A stretch of 64,000 nucleotides of DNA from Muscardinus avellanarius (Eukaryota > Chordata > Mammalia > Rodentia > Gliridae), in contig OY726574.1 of assembly GCA_963383645.1 (NCBI GenBank), forward strand, positions 57,165,851 through 57,229,850, written 5' to 3'. The translations under genes and the position numbers were made by a program. Position 1 is the stretch's first letter. Every line of letters begins with the position of its first letter. Below the pieces are notes generated by a model. The model saw only the letters and a program-made list of their open reading frames with translations. It made no database searches and was not told where the DNA came from. This document shows, piece after piece, positions 55,893-64,000 of this stretch.

Positions 55893-56589
55893 GGGAACCA
55901 CGTCTTAACTTCAGTGGGTTATGTCTCTTGCAGAACATTCTATGGGTAGGAACATTCTACTTCATTGTCCTTCTGCAGCCTTTTTAAGGTCATTTAGGAT
56001 AAAGAAGAAAGAAATCTGAATATCTCTTTGTAAGAGTCTTCTCTGACTGATTATTCCAAGCCATAGAATTTCCACCCTGATCCTAAGCTCTACCAAAGTA
56101 GCAATTACACCTGGGTAAGTAGGCGTTCAAAATATACATCAAACCACACTTCAGAGCTCTTTAGAGCCCAGGATAATACCCCGCAGAAAGGTTTTCTGTA
56201 GTGAAAACTGAAGTACAGAAAAGGTCAAAATGCCTTTATTGGATTCCAGGTGTGTTGTAACTACTGTTGCTGAGAAACGCCAGGACCCAGGGAGAGGGTG
56301 GGCATATGTGTGTCTCAGCCACAGGCTCAGCCCGGTCCAACTCTTCAGAGCACCAGGGGAGAGCTCTGTGTTCTGTTCCTGTCCCGTATCAAGGGCCGAG
56401 GCCATGGCCGATGTCTCTGAAGTCTTCAGTGGCCAGCGCTGCACCACATGCCTGGCTGGTGCTGACTAAGCATCTGGTGAAAATGCCATTAATAAAAAAA
56501 AAAAAATAGAAAGAAGACACAATCTCTCTCCTTAAAGGATTTTTTTTTTGGGGGGGGGGGAACCAGATTGAAGAAAAGGAAATGCTAGA

Positions 56590-56755
56590 TGGCGTTAGAC
56601 CTCCCAGCCTGGTGTCACACTTAGTGACCTACAAGATATGTGATTCTGAGAATGTCGCTCCACATCTCTGACCGGCAGTTCTTGGTCTGCAAAATAGGAG
56701 TGGTGAGGATGACCTAGAAGGAGCACGCAGCGCACCTGGCAAAGAGTTAGAACTC
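56590..56755 (+). mobile_element. MIR element
   Basis: TGTGATTCTGAGAATGTC, CACATCTCTGACC, then GGTCTGCAAAATAGGAGTGG and GATGACC follow MIR order. Confidence 0.75.
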
Positions 56756-56759
56756 TTCC

Positions 56760-58177
56760 TGTTATTTAAGTTACAGAGTCCATAAAGACTGTTAGCATTT
56801 TCATTCAACTAACGGTTCAGCTGGAGTGCCCTGGAATCATATCATAGTCAAAGTTTAATAGGGGAGACGCCATCTGCAGAACAGTCAGTGGGAATGAAGG
56901 AGACAGCCTTGAAATGTGGGAGGGGCCTCGGGGAGGAGGGGAGGAGACTCCATGAAGACCCAGTGCTGATCCCATTGTGAACACCGAGTGGAGAGAGGCA
57001 GAGGCTGTGTGCACATGTGTTTCTACCACGCTAGACCTCAGTATGATGTAAAATTAAAATTTAAAAATCGGTCAGAATCGGCACCTCTTCAGCTGTAATA
57101 TCTGACGCACCAGTGTCCTGAAGAGAAACCCCACTTCGAGAAGCAGTTCTTCCCCAAGGGGAATACGGTGAGAAACCAGCGTGCTGGTGCCCCTCGGTGC
57201 CTCCTCCTCCTCACAGGAGAACTGCCTATAAGCCAGTCTCAGCCTGTAGGCTGGGAGTCTCCAGGATGGACAGGATGGCTCTTCTGTCTTTCTGATTGAG
57301 ATTCTGTGCTAGAAATTAAGTGTAAACACCAACACAAATGCTGCGTGCTAATACAACCAGCGTGAGTTCTGGATCCGCGTCTGTCTGGTATCTTTATGCA
57401 CTAGTCAGTTGCCAGAGTCGCAGCCCTAAAATTTACAGCTTTCTACCAAGATCCTATTTTTAAACACAGACACACACCCCAGTGGGTATGGCTGCTTCTT
57501 CAGCGTCCGTGGGCGGGCAAATAGTTTCCTTGCTATACCGAAGACACAGTTAACAATTTCTTCGGCCTTCTTTTTAAAATGAAAGTATTTATTCCTTTGG
57601 CGCTAAGCAACCTGGAATTATCTGTCCAGGTCAGTTCTGGGTTTTTGTACACTAAAATAAGAGAAAAATTAGAGAGGGTAGAAAAATGACCGACTGTCAG
57701 CATATTTAGAGGTTTCTCCGGCTTCCAGGAAAGAAAGGCAGGGCTGAAGAGCCTGCCTGCGGTTTGAGGGTGACTGAGGCATCTGTTTTGGTTCACGAAT
57801 CAAAACTAAACTTGTAAACAATTTCTCTTTTTGCTGCAATGCTTGGGATCCATTTTGTTCCTCGGTATTTCCAGGGATTTAGGAGTTATGCGTGCCAATC
57901 ACACAGTTCTGAAGCACAGATTATTGTAAGTGGGCCTCTGTGTTTATGTGGTGGGTTAAAAAACAATAATCATTCAACGGAATGTCGTGCTCACTGCCGA
58001 CACCGAGGATCCCCGGCTTGGCTGGGGTGTGCGCGCGTCTACAGGACCTGTAGATCATCGAGTCCCTCTGCGGCCCCCAGGCAGGAGCTCACTCGCTGGA
58101 GGAAATGGCGTGGTAAATAAATATCTGTTGAACGCTTACTAAGCGCTACATGCTAAGAGCTGGAGAGAAAATTAAAT
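56760..58177. other. SINE-free unique sequence
   Basis: 1.4 kb. An old repeat trace (AAATATCTGTTGAACGCTTAC) is at 58118-58160; nothing else recognised. Confidence 0.55.
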
Positions 58178-58500
58178 ACAGACAGTCTCGAACTTAGGAG
58201 GGCTCAGTGTGGGATTTTTTCCAACTTGTGATGGTGTGAAAACGTGCACAACCAATACGAAACGTACTTTGAATTGTGAATTTTGCTCTTCTCCTGGGCT
58301 AGAAATAGGATTCTCTTTTGTGGTGCTGGGCACGGCAGCTCCTGGTCAGTTTCATGATAACAAAGGAAAACGACTGCACTCGGCAGTGTGCTGGGTGAGC
58401 CGAGGTGTGCTGGGGTCGGGGCATCAACACATCTCAGCTCACGGTACTTTCACCTCACAGTGGGTTCATTGCCCGTTACCCCACTGTAAGTAGAGAATTA
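58178..58500 (+). mobile_element. Tigger-type nonautonomous DNA transposon (MER44-like)
   Basis: It starts AGTCTCGAACTTAGGAGG and continues ACTTGTGATGGTGTGAAAAC, with a middle like GGGCTAGAAATAGGATTCTC and CTGGGCACGGCAGCTCCTGG. The order fits the remembered Tigger-related family whose ends read as TTACGATGG repeats. Family assignment is from memory. Confidence 0.6.
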
Positions 58501-59105
58501 CCTATATAGTTTTTCCTGCCCTAAAGGATCTCATAGAAAACAAGCCCTAAAAATTAAATAAATAAATAAATAAATAAATAAATGAATAAAAAGAATAAAA
58601 AGAAAACAAGCCCTGATACTAGGACACCGTGAGCCGCGCAGTGGGGAAAGAGCTACTTCTTGCCGGGAGACTTCTGCACACACAGCTCAGCACGTTTTCC
58701 CGCAGGCGGGGACAAACTGAGTCCTGATAAGCAAGTAGGACTTAACGCACAAAAGAGGCCAGGAAAGAACATTCTAGGTGGACAGGAGAGCGTGGAGAAA
58801 GGCGGTGCAAGAAAGAGCGTGGAGCAGTCCACACATTAGGGCTGATCGCAGACCAGGGAGACTGGGGGCCTCTGAAGGGACAGTCCCGGGGGCCTCAGAG
58901 CTCGCTTTCTCTGGCTCCCACATACTCCCAGGAGTTTCTTCCTGAGAGGAGCCAAGAGCATCTCCCCATGTGGTCACGCAGGGGTGGAACACTTGGTGAA
59001 TGATGGAAACCAGATCAGTTAGCTCACAACTAGTATAAAGGCATGTGTGCTAAGAGGAGTTCTTTTAAATTAGTTATTAAGCAGAAGCTTATTGATACCA
59101 AGGCC

Positions 59106-59255
59106 AATCAGGCTGGAGGAAATGGTGCACACCTGTAATCACATGATCTGGAGACTGAGACAAGAGGATCAGTACCCTGGGAGTTAGGGCTAGCCTGAGC
59201 AACGAGGCAAGACCCCACTTCAATCAATCAAGACAGAAAGATTGACAGACAGGCT
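59106..59255 (+). mobile_element. B1-like half, diverged
   Basis: CAGGCTGGAGGAAATGGTGC and TAGCCTGAGCAACGAGGCAA: older B1-type half with CAAT repeats following. Confidence 0.7.
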
Positions 59256-59280
59256 GACCTGACCCCATTCTGCTGAAAGC

Positions 59281-59311
<31 letters not shown>

Positions 59312-59312
59312 T

Positions 59313-59491
59313 GGTGGTACTGGGGTTCCTCGAAGCCCTTCTACCTCCAGGCTACACTCTCAGACCTATTTTTATATTTTTATTTGGAAACAGGGTCTCT
59401 TAAGCCAGCGCAGCTAGATTCGAACCTGCGCGATCCTCCTGTCTCCGCCTCCCACGCGCGGGGATTACAAGCGTGCGCCACCACGCCCGGC
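59313..59491 (-). mobile_element. Young B1-dID subfamily copy 9
   Basis: GGGGTTCCTCGAAGCCC and CTCTTAAGCCAGCGCAGCTA; a short CTGAAAG repeat appears on both sides. Confidence 0.94.
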
Positions 59492-59684
59492 TGAAAGTTT
59501 GATCTCACTGGGATTTCTTCTAAAGAAATAATCTCTTCTATACGTTGTAGAAAAAACTTGAATTCCTAACATCAAAAGTGATTGCCTTCTGAGAATAAAG
59601 AAGAAGCGAAGCTTTTAACTCTGTATCACTCACGGTCCCTGTTGTACAATCAAGAAAATGCCAAACTCAAGACCAGAAACTTTG

Positions 59685-59933
59685 AGCCGGGCGTGGTGGT
59701 GCACACTTATAATCCCAGAGCGGTGCACACTTATAATCCCAGAGCTTGGGAGGCTGAGACAGGAGGGTCGCACAGGTTCGAAGCCAGCCTCAGCTACTTA
59801 GTGAGGCCCTCAGCAACTTAGTGAGACCCTGTTTCCAAATAAAGTATAAAATAGGTCTGGGAGTGTAGCTCGGAGGTAGAAAAGCCTCTGGGTTCCACCC
59901 CCAGTACCACCAAAAAAAAAAAAAAAAAAAAAA
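59685..59933 (+). mobile_element. B1-dID SINE with internal duplication
   Basis: GGTGCACACTTATAATCCCA and the following AGAGC are repeated in tandem in the B1 half; about 23 A at the tail; ends 125 bases before a COLEC12 exon. Confidence 0.94.
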
Positions 59934-60058
59934 TCCAGAAACTTTGGTACATCATTTGGAAACACCGCTTAGGCATCTCTTCGTCTCTTGTCTTAAAATT
60001 GAAAAATAAAATGTGAGCAGGTGTGTGGACTAATGGTGCCTTGTTTTCTAAACCTCAG

Positions 60059-60157
60059 TTGTAGAGAAAATGGACAATGTCACAGGTGGCATGGAGACAT
60101 CTCGCCAAACCTATGATGACAAGCTCACGGCAGTGGAAAGCGACCTGAAAAAATTAG
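60059..60157 (+). CDS. COLEC12: COLEC12 exon: start of extracellular stalk
   Basis: This is a 99-base exon, phase 1 at both ends, with acceptor CAG at 60056-60058 and donor GT at 60158. The last base of the transmembrane exon plus TT gives Val, so the joined protein reads through GYK-VVEKMDNVTGG without a break. It encodes 33 residues, about 61-93 in human numbering. These include one N-glycosylation sequon (N-V-T) and a charged helical segment (TYDDKLTAVESDLKKL) that begins the coiled-coil stalk. It lies outside the cell, just beyond the membrane. The match to the known family is near complete over the whole exon. If the donor is not used, the frame continues for 18 codons to a TAA at 60211 (see findings). 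Confidence 0.97.
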
Positions 60158-60952
60158 GTAACCTGCAACAAGAGCAGGGAATCCTGCAACAAGAGCGGGG
60201 AGTCTTGCAGTAAGATAGAATTCCATTAGTTGAATCTCCTAAACGCTGCTTTATATAAATAACGACAGCTTTTTCTAATGAAGGTGCTATAAGTTCCTAC
60301 TCACCCAGAAGGATATTAAATTTTTGTGTCTTCATGATTTAATTCAAAGATTTTTAAATTTTAAAGTTAATGACCACTTTCGGATTAGATTCTCCTCCCA
60401 AAAACTCCTAGTGCCAAATAAAACCAAATAAGACCAATTCTGACTAAAAAGAACCATAAACACCCTTTATCGATTGCTGTTTGGCAAAGCGTTCGGTAAG
60501 TTTCTATTTGAAATATTTGATGCTGCATAGAAAAAATTTAGAAGGCAAATTATAAAATAAAAGATCCCAAACTGTTCTCCCTGATTTATGTTTCCATTAA
60601 AAACTTTTTGATGAGCTTAAAGAGGATTATGGACACGTTATGAGAATGCATTTGGCTCTGCAGATTGCCCCGGAGCACGCTCCTAAGAATGCCCTGCCCT
60701 AGAATCTCATCCCTTCTGTCTTTGAGAAACATTTTCAGCCTGGTTGGTTGCTCCTAGTGCTAAGCACCCATTCCTATTCCCCAGGACCCAATTTTAATAC
60801 TTTGTGGATTTTGCCAATGCAGAGCAGTCTGCGTAGTCCATAAATTTCATCTGAAACGCGCAGACCAGTTCAATGTCTTTAGCATCTTGGGCCTTACCCA
60901 GACACTTCTCCTCCATACTACCAATCCAAGTAACACACCTTTCTGGTTGCAG
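60158..60952 (+). other. COLEC12: COLEC12 intron between stalk exons
   Basis: A 795-base intron with GT at 60158 and AG at 60951-60952, phase 1. It is free of recognisable SINEs, unlike the neighbouring introns. Its first 55 bases keep an open frame with a 21-base tandem repeat. Confidence 0.95.
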
Positions 60953-61999
60953 GGGACCAAACTGGAAAGAAAGCTTTAAGCACCAACTCAGAACTTTCCA
61001 CCTTCAGATCAGATATTCTGGATCTCCGTCAGCAACTTCACGAGATTACAGAAAAGACCAGCAAGAACAAAGACACGCTGGAGAAACTTCAGGCAAACGG
61101 GGATGCCCTGGTGGACAGGCAGAGTCAGCTGAAAGAAACTCTGGAGAATAATTCTTTCCTCATCACCGCCGTCAACAAGACCCTCCAGGCATATAATGGC
61201 TACGTCACGAACCTGCAGCAAGACACCAGCGCGCTGCAGGGCAACCTGCAGAGCCAGATGTATTCTCATAACGTGGTCATCATGAACCTCAACAACCTGA
61301 ACCTCACCCAGGTGCAGCAGAGGAACCTCCTCACTAACCTGCAGCGATCTGTGGACGACACGAGCCAGGCTATCCAGCGAATTAAGAACGACTTCCAGAA
61401 TCTCCAGCAGGTCTTCCTCCAAGCCAAGAAGGACACTGACTGGCTGAAGGAGAAGGTGCAGAGCTTGCAGACGCTCGCTGCCAACAACTCTGCCCTGGCC
61501 AAAGCCAACAATGACACCCTGGAGGATATGAACAGCCAGCTCAGCTCCTTCACCGGTCAGATGGACAACATCACCACTATCTCCCAAGCCAACGAGCAGA
61601 GTCTCAAAGACCTCCAGGACCTGCACAAGGATGCAGAGAACAGAACGGCCATCAAGTTCAGCCAACTGGAGGACCGCTTCCAGCTCTTTGAGACAGATAT
61701 TGTGAACATCATCAGCAACATCAGCTACACGGCCCACCACCTGCGGACGCTGAGCAGCAATCTGAATGAAGTCAGGACCACTTGCACAGATACCCTAACC
61801 AAACACACAGACGACCTCACCTCCTTGAATAACACACTGGCCAATATTCGTTTGGATTCTGTTTCTCTCAGGATGCAACAAGATATGATGAGGTCGAGGT
61901 TAGACACCGAAGTGGCCAACTTATCGGTGATCATGGAAGAAATGAAGCTGGTGGACTCCAAGCACGGTCAGCTCATCAAGAATTTCACAATACTACAAG
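60953..61999 (+). CDS. COLEC12: COLEC12 large exon: coiled-coil stalk
   Basis: This is a 1,047-base exon with acceptor AG at 60951-60952, donor GT at 62000, and phase 1 at both ends. The open frame starts inside a split Gly and reads DQTGKKALSTNSEL; it ends HGQLIKNFTILQ followed by the first base of the next Gly. It encodes 348 whole codons, about residues 94-442 of the human protein, the alpha-helical coiled-coil region that trimerises the receptor and spaces the ligand-binding parts from the membrane. Eleven N-glycosylation sequons are visible (NNS, NKT, NLT, NNS, NDT, NIT, NRT, NIS, NNT, NLS, NFT) among heptad-like Leu/Ile/Asn/Gln-rich stretches, and there is one central Cys in VRTTCTDTL. 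The collagen-like Gly-X-Y repeats should begin in the next exon; none are seen before 64000. A start codon at 61111 lies mid-exon and is not a real initiation site. No stop, frameshift or lost splice site is seen. Confidence 0.98.
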
Positions 62000-62328
62000 G
62001 TAAGAGCACATTTGTATTCGCTACTAGCTGCTGCATAACAAATGGCCCCAAAGCTCAGGAAAACTAAGATCATCCGTGTTTATTATGTCGTCGTTTCTAT
62101 GGTTCAGGAATTCAGGAATGGCCTAGCAGGCTGGTCCTGACTCGCTGTCTATTAGCCAGGGCTCTAGTCATCTAAGGGCTTGCCCGGAGCTGGAGCATCT
62201 GATTCCAGCATGGCTTGGCTCTTGCAGAGAACCTCATTCCTTGCCATCACAGAGCAGCTGCCTGCCTCCAGGACAAGGGATGCAAGAGAGGGTAAGATGG
62301 AAGCACAATGCTGTGTCTGTGTGTGTGT

Positions 62329-62527
62329 GTTACTGGGGATGGAACCCAGGGGCATTCTACCTCTAAGCTAGACCCCCAGCCCTATTTTCTTAACTTTAAT
62401 TTTGAAACAGGGTTTTACTAGGTTGATGAGAGTCTAACTGCTTTCTGAGGCTGTCCTCAGACCTGTGATTCCCCTGTCTTAGCCTCCCAAGTGCTGGGAT
62501 TACAGGTGTGTGCCACCACACCCAGCC
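62329..62527 (-). mobile_element. B1-dID SINE
   Basis: Complete dimer with short TG tail, 330 bases after the coiled-coil exon. Confidence 0.92.
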
Positions 62528-62610
62528 ACGATGCCTTTTGTGACCAAGCCTCAGAAATCACACGCTATCACGCCCATCATATTCTGTTCCTTAGAAATAG
62601 GTCACTAGTA

Positions 62611-62788
62611 AGCTGGGCATTGATGCATACCTGTAATTTCAGCACTTGGGAGATTGAGACAGAAGGATCGCAGATTCACAGACAGCCTCAGCAACTCAGT
62701 GAAACCTGTTTCAAAATGAAAAGGGCTTGGGGTGTAGCCCAAAAGTAGAATGTCTTTGGGTTCAATCCCTAGTACAAAAAAAGAAAAG
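62611..62788 (+). mobile_element. B1-dID SINE
   Basis: Diverged dimer, short middle. Confidence 0.88.
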
Positions 62789-62873
62789 ATATGTCATCAA
62801 GTTCAGCCCACATTCAAAGGAAGGCAAATTAAATTCTACAACTTGAAAAGAGGTCATTAAAGATGATCCATTA

Positions 62874-63082
62874 AGCCAGATGTGGTGGGGCACGCTTGTT
62901 ATCCCAGCATTCGGGAGGCTGAGACCGACCGGAGGATCGCAGTTCACGGACAGCCTCAGCTGCTTAACGAGGCCCTTGGCAACTCAGTGACACCCTGTTT
63001 CAAAAATAAAAAGTCTAAAAAAAATAGGGTTGGGGTGTAACTCAGAGGCACAATGCCCCTGAGTTCCATCTCCAGTACTGCA
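62874..63082 (+). mobile_element. B1-dID SINE
   Basis: Complete dimer with GACCGACCGGAGG insertion; AAT tail. Confidence 0.9.
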
Positions 63083-63083
63083 A

Positions 63084-63113
<30 letters not shown>
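63083..63113. repeat. (AAT)n microsatellite
   Basis: About ten AAT repeats forming the tail of the + strand SINE at 62874. Confidence 0.93.
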
Positions 63114-63114
<1 letters not shown>

Positions 63115-63715
63115 TCTATTAATTGTTTGTGGAATGAAAGACTAGTTAATTTGAGTTTTCTCACTACTTGAGCTCTCTCAATGCCAGTATGAATTGGGCA
63201 TCTTGGAGAGCAAGATTAGTTCTTGGAGGTCACAAAGTTAACATTAAAGGTTTCCTATTTCCAATGTCACAAGCAGATGGATGGTTGGCCATTGCAGCTC
63301 AAGGCCCTGGAGGGTGGAAACAGTGTGACTTGCATATAAAACCTGAGTTTTACTGTTACCCAGGCAAACTGAAAGTCCTCGACTCAGCTTAAGTCGACTT
63401 GAATATTTGTAGTAACCATATTTGAAGAATATTTTCCAGTTAAAAATATTTTCACAGGTTTTAAGGTGAGGTCCAATATGAAAGATACTGTTAGTAGCTA
63501 TCTGGGGTGTACAAAGAAAACCATATGGTCTTTATCCATAGGGAGCTTAAAATCAAGAGAATCTTAGTGCATTAGAAAGACGGGCTACAAGTGAATATAG
63601 TCTTGATTTTCAAAAACAAGATAGAAATTAATTCTAAATTTAATAACACTTAATGGGAATTTGTCATCAAGCTCAAGAATTTTTGGAGAAGATATTACAA
63701 AGAGATAATTTGTGA

Positions 63716-63932
63716 GTTGGGCATGGTAGCACATGCCTATAATCCTAGTATTTAGGAGGCTGAAACAAGAGGATCACAGGTTCGAGGACAGCCTCAGTAA
63801 GTAATGAGATTTTCATTAACCTAGCGAGACTCTGTTTCAAAATTAAAAGAAAATTAAAAAGATAGGGCTGGGGATGTAGCTCAAAGGTAGAATACCCCTG
63901 GGCTCCATCTCCAGTACCCCACACACATACAA
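63716..63932 (+). mobile_element. B1-dID SINE
   Basis: Dimer with AGTAATGAGATTTTCATTAACC in the middle, the same variant as the copy at 11748. Confidence 0.9.
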
Positions 63933-64000
63933 AGAGATATTTTGTGAGTTTTCAGCAAATCTTCAGTCATTAGAATGAGTTCACTAAGAACAAGGCAAGT

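Larger units (their letters stand above)
51435..60058 (+). other. COLEC12: COLEC12 intron between transmembrane and first stalk exons
   Basis: An 8.6 kb intron with GT at 51435 and AG at 60057-60058. It contains an antisense solo LTR, a MER2 DNA transposon split by nested SINEs, a polypyrimidine tract, a MIR, a Tigger-type element and SINEs including a young copy at 59313. Phase 1. Confidence 0.95.
62000..64000 (+). other. COLEC12: COLEC12 intron downstream of the coiled-coil exon (partial)
   Basis: GT donor at 62000 (GTAAGA, strong). It holds four SINEs and unique AT-rich DNA at 63120-63710. No Gly-X-Y coding sequence is visible before the window ends. Confidence 0.93.

Noticed and set aside
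61009..61740. 243-codon open frame on the minus strand
   Set aside because: Exactly antisense to the COLEC12 coiled-coil exon, whose + strand protein is clearly recognised; the open frame reflects codon composition.

Overview
The window is mammalian nuclear DNA that is almost entirely intronic. The only protein-coding sequence I can support is three consecutive exons of COLEC12 (collectin-12, scavenger receptor CL-P1) on the + strand: 51312-51434 (CxxC motif and transmembrane helix), 60059-60157 (start of the extracellular stalk) and 60953-61999 (one 1,047-base exon carrying the long glycosylated coiled-coil region). All three have AG acceptors and GT donors, and all join in phase 1, so they splice to an open frame of 168 codons plus one whole and two split Gly codons at the joins. 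The exons for the cytoplasmic N-terminus, the collagen-like region and the C-type lectin head were not found and should lie outside the window, upstream and downstream respectively.

The organism is very probably a rodent outside the mouse/rat and guinea-pig lineages, such as a squirrel, dormouse or beaver relative. The window holds roughly 70 copies of a dimeric SINE with a 7SL-derived B1-like left half and a tRNA-derived ID-like right half joined by an A-rich linker. This is the architecture called B1-dID, known from dormice, squirrels and related families. A free-standing full-length ID element is also present (49086-49190). The SINEs span a wide age range. One CpG-rich subfamily of nine near-identical copies carries a distinctive change in its ID half and looks recent.

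Layout: 1-51311 is intron (and possibly 5' flank) filled with SINEs, microsatellites grown from SINE tails, old Tigger and hAT transposon remnants, MIRs, a MaLR-type LTR (about 9988-10452), a truncated U2 snRNA retrocopy with perfect target duplications (16472-16532), and a 14-copy minisatellite (19951-20351). From 51312 to the end the window alternates COLEC12 exons with introns. A solo retroviral LTR in antisense orientation lies only 83 bases after the transmembrane exon (51518-51955). A MER2 element split by nested SINEs follows at 52095-52905.

Long SINE-poor stretches (24060-26235, 45713-47980, 56760-58100 and others) are candidates for conserved regulatory sequence but cannot be proved so from one sequence. 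No tRNA, rRNA, CRISPR, plasmid or phage features are present. No previously undescribed gene system is visible. The most interesting signals are the young SINE subfamily, the repeated SINE-into-SINE-linker insertions, the U2 retrocopy, the antisense LTR beside an exon, and the structured minisatellite.
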